A stretch of 64,000 nt of DNA, taken from Bosea sp. PAMC 26642. Its GTDB lineage: Bacteria; Pseudomonadota; Alphaproteobacteria; Rhizobiales; Beijerinckiaceae. Position 1 is the stretch's first letter. Every line of letters starts with the position of its first letter. A model generated the notes under the pieces. That model saw only the letters and a list, made by a program, of their open reading frames with translations, had not been told where the DNA came from and did no database searches. Shown here piece by piece: positions 44,942 to 54,882 of the stretch. The position numbers and the translations under genes were made by a program. The stretch covers positions 620,001 to 684,000 of the forward strand of contig NZ_CP014301.1 of assembly GCF_001562255.1 (NCBI RefSeq), written 5' to 3'.

Positions 44942-44958
44942 ATAACGTTATGCGTTAT
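44942..44958 (+). promoter_or_regulatory. Operator of the higBA module with overlapping promoter
   Basis: Inverted repeat ATAACG-TTATG-CGTTAT directly before higB. A possible promoter reads TTGACC at 44934-44939 and TATGGT at 44956-44961, spaced by 16 bases, which overlaps the dyad. HigA usually represses its own operon from such a site. The promoter position would place the transcript start close to the higB start codon. Confidence 0.55.
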
Positions 44959-44966
44959 GGTGCGGA

Positions 44967-45248
44967 ATGATCGTCGGGTTCCGGGATAGTGAGACGGCCA
45001 GGATTTGGGATGGCGTCAGGTCGCGACGCCTTCCGCCGGACATCCAGGCGACGGCACTGGTCAAATTGCGTTTGCTCAATCGTGCCAAGCGCCTCGACGA
45101 TCTGAGAGTGCCGCCTGGAAACCGGCTTGAATTGCTGCGAGGCAATCGCAGCGGTCGGCATTCGATCCGGATCAACCAGCAATGGCGGATCTGCTTCCGC
45201 TGGACCGAAGGAGGGCCTACCGATGTCGAAATCGTCGACTATCATTGA
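44967..45248 (+). CDS. higB: HigB-type toxin (RelE/ParE superfamily)
   Basis: Toxin of 93 residues. Members cut mRNA on the ribosome. It shows family segments ALVKLRLLNRAKRLDDLRVPPGNRLE (in parts, residues 30-57), RSGRHSIRINQQWRICFRW (near residue 61) and the ending VEIVDYH, where the final His is a common catalytic position. It is the first gene of the pair; its end overlaps the antitoxin start by 26 bp, the usual reverse order for Hig modules. Confidence 0.92.
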   Translation: MIVGFRDSETARIWDGVRSRRLPPDIQATALVKLRLLNRAKRLDDLRVPPGNRLELLRGNRSGRHSIRINQQWRICFRWTEGGPTDVEIVDYH

Positions 45249-45537
45249 GGACCTGCTGCCGAACCCGCATGCGGGCAGCATTCTTCTTGAAGAGTTCATC
45301 AAGCCGATGGGTCTCAGTCAGACAGGTCTGGCAAACGCGATTGGCGTGCCGCCGAGACGCATCAATGAGATCGTTCTCGGCAAGCGCGGCGTGACGGCCG
45401 ATACGGACCTCCGGCTCGCGCGCTATTTCGGCATGTCGGAGGGGTTCTTCCTCGGCCTTCAGATAGATTTTGAATTGCTCGAGGCGAAGCGAGCGATTGG
45501 CGCGACGCTGGCTGCGATCACGCCGCGGGCGGCCTGA
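45223..45537 (+). CDS. higA: HigA-type antitoxin (XRE family)
   Basis: Antitoxin of 104 residues with an N-terminal XRE helix-turn-helix (HAGSILLEEFIKPMGLS, then LANAIGVPPRRINEIVLGKRG, about residues 16-53). The family segment DTDLRLARYFGMSEGFFLGLQ follows. It neutralises HigB and likely represses the operon through the dyad at 44942-44958. I chose the ATG at 45223; upstream in-frame sequence lies inside higB and is not family-like. Confidence 0.92.
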   Translation: MSKSSTIIEDLLPNPHAGSILLEEFIKPMGLSQTGLANAIGVPPRRINEIVLGKRGVTADTDLRLARYFGMSEGFFLGLQIDFELLEAKRAIGATLAAITPRAA

Positions 45538-45546
45538 TCGGACGGT

Positions 45547-46263
45547 TCAGACCTCCTCAGCCTTCCGCCGAAACCCCGTCGCCAGCACATAGAGCTCCGA
45601 CGAATCCGGGCGGCTTGCCGCCGGCTTGACATGGCGCACCGTCGTGAAGTCCCGCTTGAGCTCAGCCAAGAGTTCGGAGCTCTCGCCGCCCTGGAACAGC
45701 TTGGCCAGGAAGAAGCCGCCCGGTTTCAGGATGCCGTTGGCAAATTCGAGCGCCGCCTCCGCGAGCCCGATGATCTTGAGGTGGTCGGTCTTCTTGTGGC
45801 CGGTCGTATTGGCCGCCATGTCCGACATCACACCGTCGGCCTTGCCGCCCAGCCGCTCCGTCAGCAGGGCAGGGGCCTCCTCAGTCATGAAATCCATCTC
45901 GATCAGATCGACGCCGGGGATCGGATCGACCGGCAGCAGGTCGATGCCGACGATCCGGCCCTTGCCCTGTTCGAGCCCGACGCGCTTGGCCGCGATCTGG
46001 CACCAGCCCCCCGGCGCGCAGCCGAGGTCGATCAGCTTCTGTCCCGTCTTCAGGAACTTGTAGCGGTCGTCCATCTCCTCGATCTTGAAGGCTGCGCGCG
46101 AGCGATGGCCCAACTCGCGGGCCCGCTTTACATAAGGGTCGTTGAGCTGGCGCTCGAGCCAGAGCTGCGAGGAATGCTTGAGCTTCTTAGCCTTCTTGAC
46201 CTTGACCCGCAGGTCGCGGGCGCCCGCCACATTCGACTTGCCGCCCAATTTGCCGACGCTCAT
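45547..46263 (-). CDS. rlmE: 23S rRNA 2'-O-ribose U2552 methyltransferase
   Basis: RlmE (FtsJ/RrmJ) protein of 238 residues. The SAM site is IDLGCAPGGWCQIAA near residue 90. The K-D-K-E catalytic set is visible: Lys in SRAAFKIEEMD, Asp in GVMSDMAANTTG, Lys in FFLAKLFQGGE and Glu in DSSELYVLATGF. A basic N-terminal extension (KVKKAKKLKHSSQ) is common in alphaproteobacteria. It follows the ppx/gppA gene by 49 bp, a conserved order in this class. Confidence 0.95.
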   Translation of the reverse strand: MSVGKLGGKSNVAGARDLRVKVKKAKKLKHSSQLWLERQLNDPYVKRARELGHRSRAAFKIEEMDDRYKFLKTGQKLIDLGCAPGGWCQIAAKRVGLEQGKGRIVGIDLLPVDPIPGVDLIEMDFMTEEAPALLTERLGGKADGVMSDMAANTTGHKKTDHLKIIGLAEAALEFANGILKPGGFFLAKLFQGGESSELLAELKRDFTTVRHVKPAASRPDSSELYVLATGFRRKAEEV

Positions 46264-46312
46264 GGCTGTTCGCCCATTTCCCTTGCCGGCCTCGTAAACA
46301 GCGCGGCCGCGC

Positions 46313-47434
46313 TCATGCGGGCTTCCCCCGCCACCAGGCACGATCCTCATGCATCATCCGCAGCAGGATGCCTTCGCGCAGTCCGCGATCGGCGATCCGG
46401 ACGCGGTCGCTGGGGAACGCCCGGCGGATCGCCTCGAAGATCGCGCAGCCCGCTAGCACGAGATCGGCCCGCTCCCGCCCGATGCAGGCATTGGCCGCAC
46501 GGGCGGCATAGTCCATTTCGATGAGTTGGTCGATGACGGTGAGGATATCCTCCTGCCGCATCCACAGACCGTCGACGACACGCCGGTCATAGCGCGCGAG
46601 GCCCAGATGAATGCCGGCGACCGTCGTCACCGTGCCCGAGGTCCCGAGCAGGTGGAAATTCTTCGCAGTCCGCGCGCCCGCAGCCTTGGCCGCGAAGGGC
46701 GCCAGAGCCAACGTGCAGTCGTCGACCATGCGCTCGAACAGTTCCCGCCCGACATCGATGCCGCCATAGCGTTCGGCGACGGTGACGACGCCGATCGGCA
46801 GCGAGGCCCATTCGCGAATGCGGCTCGCCGGGTCGCGCCCCTGCGCCCGCCCGCCCATCCAGACGATCTCGGTCGAGCCGCCGCCGATATCGAAGACGAT
46901 CACACCCTCCGCGGCGGGATCGACCAGCGCAGCGCAGCCCGATACCGCGAGAGAAGCCTCGGTACGCTGGTCGACGATCTCGAGCTGGAGGTCGGCCTCG
47001 ATCGCGACCCGGCGGACGAAATCGAGCCCGTTGGCCGCAGCGCGGCAGGCCTCGGTCGTCACCAGCCTGGCCCGGGTGACGCCGCGATTCGTCATCTTGC
47101 CACGACAGATCTTCAGGGCCTCGACGGCCCGGTCCATCGCCGCCTCGCCGAGCCGCCCGCTGGCGCCGAGCCCTTCGCCCAGCCTTACGATTCGCGAAAA
47201 CGCGTCGACCACGCGAAAGCCGTGATGCGCCGGCCGGGCGATCAGCAGCCGGCAGTTGTTGGTGCCGAGATCGAGCGCCGCATAGGTCGCCGACGGCGGT
47301 CGCGGTGCGTAATCCCGCGTCACGGCCGGCGTCATCAGGGCGAGGTCGAGCCCCAGCGCGCCCGCGCCGGAGTCGCCGGCTTGCACCGGGGCCGCTGACG
47401 CGACCTCTAGCTCCTGCCGGTCGTCGACCGCCAC
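46313..47434 (-). CDS. Ppx/GppA family phosphatase
   Basis: Exopolyphosphatase/guanosine pentaphosphatase-type protein of about 373 residues with the ASKHA fold. The phosphate loops read YAALDLGTNNCRLLIA near residue 52 and VIFDIGGGSTEIVW near residue 172. It degrades polyphosphate or pppGpp. I chose the GTG at 47434 because AAGGGA lies nine bases before it and the first 33 residues keep coding-like third-base bias; an ATG at 47335 and a TTG at 47467 are alternatives. It is upstream of rlmE. Confidence 0.9.
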   Translation of the reverse strand: MAVDDRQELEVASAAPVQAGDSGAGALGLDLALMTPAVTRDYAPRPPSATYAALDLGTNNCRLLIARPAHHGFRVVDAFSRIVRLGEGLGASGRLGEAAMDRAVEALKICRGKMTNRGVTRARLVTTEACRAAANGLDFVRRVAIEADLQLEIVDQRTEASLAVSGCAALVDPAAEGVIVFDIGGGSTEIVWMGGRAQGRDPASRIREWASLPIGVVTVAERYGGIDVGRELFERMVDDCTLALAPFAAKAAGARTAKNFHLLGTSGTVTTVAGIHLGLARYDRRVVDGLWMRQEDILTVIDQLIEMDYAARAANACIGRERADLVLAGCAIFEAIRRAFPSDRVRIADRGLREGILLRMMHEDRAWWRGKPA

Positions 47435-47652
47435 CCTGTCCAATCCCTTGCCGGCCGCACCTGCCAACGGCAGCGCGACCTAAGCCGGCGTAAGCCCCGG
47501 CTGCCCGTTTCGAGGCCGAGCGTAACAACAGCGGGACGGCAGTCCAAGCGGAACCTTCGCGGTCAGCGTGCACTTGCCCATAGCTGCGCCTTCCGGCAAG
47601 TCTCGCAGCAGGGCCGCGACCAGGATGGCCGACAGGGCAGGGACGCTGAACC

Positions 47653-49158
<1,506 letters not shown>

Positions 49159-49262
49159 GGGGCGCGCCACGCGACGAGCCGGTGCGATGTCAATTCTGCA
49201 CTTGCCATCGCCCGGCGCTTTGATTAGACCCCCCGCTCACCAACGCGAACGCCTCGCGCCGT

Positions 49263-49336
49263 TGGGGGATCGTCTAACGGTAGGACCCCAGACTCTGACT
49301 CTGGTTGTCTAGGTTCGAATCCTAGTCCCCCAGCCA
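49263..49336 (+). tRNA. tRNA-Gln (anticodon CTG)
   Basis: Cloverleaf of 74 bases with encoded CCA. The acceptor stem pairs TGGGGGA with TCCCCCA, the anticodon stem pairs CCAGA with TCTGG around the loop CTCTGAC (anticodon CTG, Gln), and the T arm is CTAGG-TTCGAAT-CCTAG. Its 3' end faces the integrase gene 122 bp away, so it is the probable attachment site of the element downstream. Confidence 0.96.
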
Positions 49337-49458
49337 ATCTCACTGTAGTTGGCTGTAAGTTCTTGAAATTGCTGGATATGTGTACTTGGCTGGGAGTCGA
49401 TTCCAGCGATTGGTACACACGCCTGTGACACACCCCTGTGGCACAGGAGCCCCAGCAC

Positions 49459-51501
49459 GTGTCCTCCTCCTCGCATCTAGAACGCCGCGGCGCCGTCTAT
49501 TACTACCGCCGCCGCCTGCCGCGACACCTGGCCGAGCGACTCGGCCAGCGCTTCGTGGTCCTCTCGTTAAAGACCCGTGAACTGAAACCTGCGCGGTATA
49601 TCGCGGCTCAACTCGATGCCGTGGTCGCCAAGATGAACCTCGATTCCTCGGATTTCTGGATCAGCAAGGCCCAGCTCCAGGATTTCTTTCGCCAGGCCTA
49701 TCGCGTCCACGAAGAGATCGTGCGTCGCAGCCAGGCCGGCAGCATGGCCAGCAGCCGCTATGGCGCCACGGACAGCCCCGAACGGTTGAACGTGATCGAG
49801 GGCTGGGTCTGGCGGCTGATCGCGCTTCAGGGCCCCGGTGCAGCGGTTCGCTATGAAGACCTCGAGGCGATGCGCGAGGGAGAGGTGCCGGAAGCGCTGT
49901 TTGCCGATGTCGAGACCGTCCTCGCCTTCCATTGCCGGCCCGACCGGATCGCAGCGCTTCGCCAACAGGTTGCGCAGATGCTGGCCGAGGTTGGTGCCGT
50001 TCCCAGCGAGACGAATATCGACCGCGCCTTCTCGGCCTTCGCGCGCGCCAAGAGCGAAGCCAACTTTCGCAACATGCCGCAGACCGACGAGTTCGACGTC
50101 GAGGCGATCATCGCGGACGCCAGGACAGACACACGCAGCATCGCCTGGACGGGACAGGATTTCAGCGTGCTGCCTGTTAGGGCGCCTGAGCGCCTGGTCA
50201 TCCCTGAAAACAGGCCACAGCCTGTCGCTTACCCCATCACGGTCGAGGCGACGCCGGCTCCGGCGCCCGTCGCCGCGCCGACGCCTAAGGCCGTCACGGG
50301 CGACTTCTCAGTCGCGGCGATCGCCGGTAAGCTGGTCGCTGAACTGGAGCAGGACGGCACGGCGGATGAGAAGACGCGCCGCCAGGTCCGGATGATCACC
50401 GATCTGCTCAGCCGGTTCCTGGCCGAGGAGCGCAACGTCGTCGATATGACGGATCTCGCAGGCCAGGATATCGAGGCCTTCGACATGTTCCTGCGCGGGA
50501 TGGGCAAGAACTATGGCAAGGCGCAGGCCGACAAGACCCGGACGATCCGGGAACTGCTCCAGCGCTGGGAGAAGCTCCCGGCGAGCGAACGCGGCCTCGA
50601 GATCAAGACCCGCAACAAGCACTATGCCTATCTGAACCAGTTGCTGGCGCGCGCCCGCAAGGCCGGTGCTCCGATCAGTCGTGAGCTGACCTTCTCGGAG
50701 TACCGGGTCAAGCTGAAGGGACGCGCGCGCAAGGAGCGGGCGATTCCCGCTGCCACCGTGTTCGAGCGCATTTTCGAGCAGCCGATCTATACCGGCTGCG
50801 CCGGGTGGGATGAGCCCTTCGCGACGGGACCGGACGTCTTCCATCGGGCGGCTTATTTCGGACCGCTCCTGGCGCATTATCATGGACTGCGGCGCGAAGA
50901 ATTCTGCGGCCTGATGATCATCGACGTGTTCGCGGAAGCGATCCCCTACATCCATGTTCGGGACAACGAACTGAGGACGCTCAAGAACGCCCAGTCCGAG
51001 CGGATGCTGGCGCTTCATCCCGAACTGATCCGGCTGGGTTTGCTCGACTATGCTGCGGCGCTCAAGGCGATCGGGGAAACGCGGCTTTTTCCGGAACTGG
51101 TATCGCCTTCATCGAGAAGTCCGCTCGGCGACCGCTATTATGACGAATGGAAGCCGGGGTTGAGCAAGCTCGGCTTCACCCCGCATATGCAACGGCACTT
51201 CTTCAACGACAGCCTGAAGCAGAGCTTCGTTCACTCCGAGATGCGGGCCGACCTGATGGGGCATGGCGGCAAGGGCGAGACTGAAGAGCGTTATGCCAAC
51301 GCCATCGGGTTGCCCCTTCAGCTCCAGCTGATTGCCAACATCCCTGTGGTCAGCGCGAAGGTCGAGCGCCATCCGATCCGGCTGATCGCGTGGGTCGAGC
51401 GGCGCGAGATCGCACCCTGGTCCAGGGCCGCGGTTGCCGAACGCAGGGAAGCCACGACCGCCAGGCGTCTTGCCAAGATGAAGCTAACGCCGCGGCGATG
51501 A
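49459..51501 (+). CDS. Large site-specific tyrosine recombinase (integrase) at tRNA-Gln
   Basis: Integrase of 680 residues, long for the family. The N-terminal DUF6538-like segment reads RRGAVYYYRRRLPRHLAERLG. The catalytic domain has Arg in GLRREEFCGL (about residue 478), Lys in LKNAQSERMLALH (about 515), H-x-x-R in HMQRHFF (about 576-579), His in LMGHGGKG (about 602) and the nucleophile Tyr in EERYAN (about 611). All key residues are present, so it may be active. I chose the GTG at 49459, with AGGAGC upstream; a GTG at 49438 is possible. Its 3' end overlaps the convergent HTH gene by 18 bp. Confidence 0.92.
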   Translation: MSSSSHLERRGAVYYYRRRLPRHLAERLGQRFVVLSLKTRELKPARYIAAQLDAVVAKMNLDSSDFWISKAQLQDFFRQAYRVHEEIVRRSQAGSMASSRYGATDSPERLNVIEGWVWRLIALQGPGAAVRYEDLEAMREGEVPEALFADVETVLAFHCRPDRIAALRQQVAQMLAEVGAVPSETNIDRAFSAFARAKSEANFRNMPQTDEFDVEAIIADARTDTRSIAWTGQDFSVLPVRAPERLVIPENRPQPVAYPITVEATPAPAPVAAPTPKAVTGDFSVAAIAGKLVAELEQDGTADEKTRRQVRMITDLLSRFLAEERNVVDMTDLAGQDIEAFDMFLRGMGKNYGKAQADKTRTIRELLQRWEKLPASERGLEIKTRNKHYAYLNQLLARARKAGAPISRELTFSEYRVKLKGRARKERAIPAATVFERIFEQPIYTGCAGWDEPFATGPDVFHRAAYFGPLLAHYHGLRREEFCGLMIIDVFAEAIPYIHVRDNELRTLKNAQSERMLALHPELIRLGLLDYAAALKAIGETRLFPELVSPSSRSPLGDRYYDEWKPGLSKLGFTPHMQRHFFNDSLKQSFVHSEMRADLMGHGGKGETEERYANAIGLPLQLQLIANIPVVSAKVERHPIRLIAWVERREIAPWSRAAVAERREATTARRLAKMKLTPRR

Positions 51502-52005
51502 GGGGTCGCCTTCGCCCTCCCACAGAATGACCGGCAGCTTGATCGGGGACCGTGCGGCGTTGTCTGCCGGCGCTTTGCCTTGGGCTTTGGCGCGCTGCTT
51601 CCCGCGCGCCACGAGTTCCGCCATTTCATCGAGCACCGCGCCGACATCCTGGATCATCGGACGAGGCTCGAACACCTCGTTGGGGATGACCGCGTAGACA
51701 ACCGTGCAGTTGAGCGCTTGGGCGGCGCGCCGCAAGGTATCGATGCCGATCCTGCCATCGGCTTCGGTCTCCTCCATTCCTGCCAGGCTCTGGGGTGTGA
51801 CCTCCATTTTTTCTGCGGTCGTTTCGCGGGTCTGTCCTCGTCCCTCGCGCACCCAGCGGATATATCCTTCAGCCGGCGGCCGCAGGCGTTCGGCCGACCC
51901 CTTTCGGTCGACGATGCCGGCGAACATCTTCCGAGCTTGGTCGTGGAACCTCTCTTGGGCTGCCCTTGCGGCGTCCTCTGCCTTATTGGACTTCTTGGAC
52001 TTCAT
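51484..52005 (-). CDS. Mobile mystery protein A (HTH protein), without partner B
   Basis: Protein of 173 residues. The central region matches mobile mystery protein A: PPAEGYIRWVREGRGQTRET (near residue 42), an HTH-like AEKMEVTPQSLAGMEETEADG, then IDTLRRAAQALNCTVVYAVIPN. The family is normally followed by mobile mystery protein B, a Fic-domain protein, and the pair works like a Fic toxin-antitoxin. Here no Fic gene follows: the next gene is the convergent integrase. A Lys/Glu-rich N terminus precedes the core. A 23-bp palindrome lies 132 bp upstream. Confidence 0.8.
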   Translation of the reverse strand: MKSKKSNKAEDAARAAQERFHDQARKMFAGIVDRKGSAERLRPPAEGYIRWVREGRGQTRETTAEKMEVTPQSLAGMEETEADGRIGIDTLRRAAQALNCTVVYAVIPNEVFEPRPMIQDVGAVLDEMAELVARGKQRAKAQGKAPADNAARSPIKLPVILWEGEGDPSSPRR

Positions 52006-52137
52006 TGTTCTCCGCCTAGGTATGGTGCCGGTAGCGCGGCACAGCGTTAGAGCGGCGGAACTAGAAACAGGCTCTAGCCTGCCCAATTTCGCCTGCGATC
52101 AGCCTACAGCCTGAGCTACGGTCATTTCCCAGGCGAT

Positions 52138-52160
52138 AACGCAATCGATCGAATTGCGTT
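52138..52160. promoter_or_regulatory. 23-bp palindromic operator
   Basis: Perfect inverted repeat AACGCAAT-CGATCGA-ATTGCGTT. Its sequence is unrelated to the three hipB-proximal operators nearby, so a different protein should bind it. The mobile mystery protein A encoded 132 bp away, which has a helix-turn-helix, is the obvious candidate. Confidence 0.65.
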
Positions 52161-52216
52161 CTGTTTCAGTGATTTGTTCGATTTCCTTGCGGAACTGGTC
52201 CGGCCAGGAAGATCGC

Positions 52217-52313
52217 ATGTGCATTATTTTGCACATTGCATCTCATTCGAGTGGAAGTGCAGTATTCTTCACATTAATCGCAGGCTGCGCTTGATGTGCA
52301 GAATGTTGCACAT
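52217..52313. promoter_or_regulatory. Three evenly spaced HipB-type operators and the hipBA promoter
   Basis: ATGTGCA-N6-TGCACAT occurs exactly at 52217-52236 and 52294-52313. A degenerate copy, AAGTGCA-N6-TTCACAT, lies at 52255-52274. Start-to-start spacing is 38 and 39 bp. A promoter with TTGATG (52291-52296) and TAGATA (52314-52319), 17 bp apart, brackets the third operator exactly. HipB bound there would block transcription. Confidence 0.78.
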
Positions 52314-52345
52314 TAGATATTGACCTCCAGAGTGGGAGGCCCGTC

Positions 52346-52618
52346 ATGATCCATAGCGCCGACGACTTCGGCCGACTCATCCGCCAGCACCGGCAGGCCG
52401 CCGGGCTGACGCAGGACCAACTCGCCACGCGTTGCGGTGTGACGCGTCGCACCATCATCGACCTCGAAGCGGGTAAGTCCGGCACACATCTCGGCAAGGC
52501 TCTGATGGCCGCGCGAGAAGTGGGTTTGCGACTATCGGCCGAGCCGCCGCCGGAACATGCCGCACCCGCACCGCGACCGGATGAGGATGATCCGCTCGCG
52601 ACCCTGCCTCGCTTCTAA
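52346..52618 (+). CDS. hipB: HipB-type antitoxin (XRE family)
   Basis: Protein of 90 residues with an XRE helix-turn-helix: FGRLIRQHRQAAGLTQDQLA, then RCGVTRRTIIDLEAGKSG, about residues 8-45. The C-terminal third is Pro/Ala/Glu-rich and probably unstructured, as in HipB. GGGAGG lies about seven bases before the ATG. It is 11 bp before hipA and should repress the operon through the operators upstream and hold HipA inactive. Confidence 0.9.
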   Translation: MIHSADDFGRLIRQHRQAAGLTQDQLATRCGVTRRTIIDLEAGKSGTHLGKALMAAREVGLRLSAEPPPEHAAPAPRPDEDDPLATLPRF

Positions 52619-52629
52619 GGCGCCCGCCC

Positions 52630-53967
52630 GTGACCGATATCTTTTACGAGACCCTGCGCGTCGCCGCGATTGCCGAGGTCGATCGCGAGATCGCGCTGAC
52701 CTATGATCCCGACTGGCTGTCGCGTCCGGCCGCGTTTCCGATTTCGGTGACCATGCCGCTGCGCGCCGAGCCCTATGGCGCCAGGGACGTCGTTCCATGG
52801 CTCGCGAACCTGCTGCCGGAGAACCACCTGCAGCAGATCGGCCAGATCCTGGGGGTTGCTCCCCAGGACATCCTCGGCATCCTTTCCCAGATCGGGCGAG
52901 ACACGGCCGGCGCCCTGTCCTTCGGATTTCAGCGCGAGGGCAAGGACAGCTTCCATGTCGTCGAGAGCGAAGACGAACTCGAGCGGATCATCTCGGACCT
53001 GCCGATCAGGCCGATGCTGGCCGGCGAGCGCGGCGTCTCGATGTCGCTTGCCGGCGCGCAGGAGAAGCTTGGCGTGGCCCTCGTCGATGGCAGGATCGCC
53101 ATCCCTCTCGATGGGACGCCCTCAACCCACATCCTGAAGCCGGACGTCGCCACGATGAAGGCCAGCGTCCAGAATGAAGCGTTCTGCCTGACGCTGGCCG
53201 GCCTCGTCGGGCTTGATGCAGCCAAGGTCACCACCGGTCGCGCCAAGGCGCGCTCCTATCTTCTGGTCGAGCGCTATGACCGGTCCATCTCTGCGCGTGG
53301 CACCCAGCGCATCCATCAGGAGGATCTGGCGCAGACCCTTGGGATCTTTCCGCGCCACAAGTACGAATATTCGCCGCTCGCAGGACAGGGTGAGGTCCGC
53401 AGCGGTCCAGGGCTCGTCGATCTTTTCGGCGCGGTCGAGAGGCATGTCGGGCCGGGCGCAAGGCTGACGTTCCTCGATGCGCTGATCTTCAACACGGTGT
53501 GCGGCAACACGGACGCCCATGCCAAGAACTACTCGATCCTGATCGGTGCCTCGGGCTCGACCCGGCTGGCCCCGCTGTACGATGTGCTATGCGCGAAGAT
53601 CTGGCCTCACATCACCACGACCATGGCGCAGAAGCTGGGAGAGCGTCGGATCGGGGCAGAGGTTCTCGGCTCGGACTGGCAGATCCTGGCGCGAAGCGTG
53701 GGGTTGAACTCCGCGCAGACTCTCAAGGCGGTCGACGATCTGTGTGGCAGGATTGTTGATCGCGCCGGGGAGGCCTTTGACGCGGTCGTGGCGATGCCCG
53801 CCGGCGGCCATGAGCTGCTCGATCGGACCCGCGATGCCGTCATCGCGAGCGCCACAGCCGCCCGGCTGAAACTGGCGCAACGACGGGAGGGACCCAGGAA
53901 AGATCCGAGAGGTCCGCGGGCAGTGGAGCAGCCAGAGGCCGAAGCCGAGGGCTCTTCAGGTCACTGA
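52630..53967 (+). CDS. hipA: HipA-type serine/threonine kinase toxin
   Basis: Kinase toxin of 445 residues; E. coli HipA phosphorylates glutamyl-tRNA synthetase. The autophosphorylation Ser loop is present (Ser139 in MSLAGAQEK), as are the ATP-site Lys170 in HILKP, catalytic Asp295 in NTDAHAKNYS and metal-binding Asp318 in LAPLYDV. All key residues are intact, so the toxin looks active. The C-terminal 40 residues are charged and low in complexity (REGPRKDPRGPRAVEQ). It is the last intact gene of the integrated element. Confidence 0.93.
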   Translation: MTDIFYETLRVAAIAEVDREIALTYDPDWLSRPAAFPISVTMPLRAEPYGARDVVPWLANLLPENHLQQIGQILGVAPQDILGILSQIGRDTAGALSFGFQREGKDSFHVVESEDELERIISDLPIRPMLAGERGVSMSLAGAQEKLGVALVDGRIAIPLDGTPSTHILKPDVATMKASVQNEAFCLTLAGLVGLDAAKVTTGRAKARSYLLVERYDRSISARGTQRIHQEDLAQTLGIFPRHKYEYSPLAGQGEVRSGPGLVDLFGAVERHVGPGARLTFLDALIFNTVCGNTDAHAKNYSILIGASGSTRLAPLYDVLCAKIWPHITTTMAQKLGERRIGAEVLGSDWQILARSVGLNSAQTLKAVDDLCGRIVDRAGEAFDAVVAMPAGGHELLDRTRDAVIASATAARLKLAQRREGPRKDPRGPRAVEQPEAEAEGSSGH

Positions 53968-54233
53968 GACAAGCGCTTTACAGACAGATGTTGCGACTAG
54001 CTCGTCGCCCCCGTTATCCCCGCTAGTGAATTGACCGAGACGAAGAGTCCGGCTTGGTCGCGACGAATGTCCGTTCTCTAGAGACCGGCCCACGGGGAAA
54101 TCTGGCCCGTTGCGGACGTCGCCGAGGTCCGGTTTCGGGCGGTTCATTTGGGAGATGTGCTATGCAGCCAGAAAGGGCCCGTTGGGCGACCTTGGGAAGG
54201 TCCTGGTCCGGAAGTGACGCATTGCTTTGGGCA

Positions 54234-54350
54234 TTAGCTGTCGCAGTGATGAGTGAGCCGATCGAGAAGTGCGGTGGGCATCGTAGTGTCGCCGAGGACG
54301 GACGGCCACTCGCCGAAGGCGAGGTTCGTTGTGGCGATGACAGAGCTCTG
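54234..54350 (-). pseudogene. Fragment of IstB (IS21-family helper ATPase)
   Basis: A minus-strand frame of 38 residues reads [18 protein letters not shown] and then [11 protein letters not shown] before a stop. This is the late part of the IstB ATPase domain. The N-terminal ATP site, the true C terminus and istA are all missing, so it is a dead piece of an IS21-like element. Confidence 0.75.
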
Positions 54351-54656
54351 ACGCAGCCCGCTCCCAGGCGTACGGCCGGGCGCTCAGGCTAAGCGGTGTG
54401 TGGGCATTCCGGAAGATGTCGCGATCGCGGTCCGCGGCACGATCGACGAGCGGCCCCAAACGCTGCCGGAACGATTGGCAGCCTGATCGGAGTTCACACG
54501 TGGCCGCGGCACATCTTCGTCTGGCCCACGCGAGGCCATGACTCGATCCCTCAAACGAATGTGGCCTTCGAAGGCCTTTCGCCTCTCCGTTCATAGCCGA
54601 CGGGGATTTGGCCTTACTAAACCGAATTCTCACCTTCCTTGACGCGGAATCCCACC

Positions 54657-54875
54657 CTAGCTGTCGCTCGCAGCTGGCTCTTCGCGCCAGGCGTAACGCA
54701 CCTTGAGATGGTTCATATGGTGGAACTTCAGCACCTTTCGATGCTGCAACTGGCCCACCACGATGCCAGGGGCAATCCCATGTTCGGCAGCGAATATGTT
54801 TGCAAGCTGGACCGAGGTTTGTCCTTCTTTTTGTCCAGCCTGAAATCGGAGTCGGCGAGCTTGGGCAAGGCTCAC
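54657..54875 (-). pseudogene. Fragment of an ImmA/IrrE-type metallopeptidase protein
   Basis: A minus-strand frame ends with ANIFAAEHGIAPGIVVGQLQ and NHLKVRYAW, which resembles the C terminus of XRE-ImmA/IrrE antitoxin-like proteins (usual form GIAPGIVVGRLQ..LN.LK.RY). The HExxH metal site and the HTH domain are absent, so only the tail remains. The assignment rests on this short match. Confidence 0.55.
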
Positions 54876-54882
54876 GGTGTAA

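Larger units (their letters stand above)
52006..52345. other. Divergent regulatory spacer between the HTH gene and hipB
   Basis: This 340-bp gap is AT-richer than its flanks and has no gene. It contains four dyads: one perfect 23-bp palindrome (52138-52160) and three copies of an ATGTGCA-N6-TGCACAT operator (52217-52313), plus a probable hipB promoter at 52291-52319. Confidence 0.75.
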
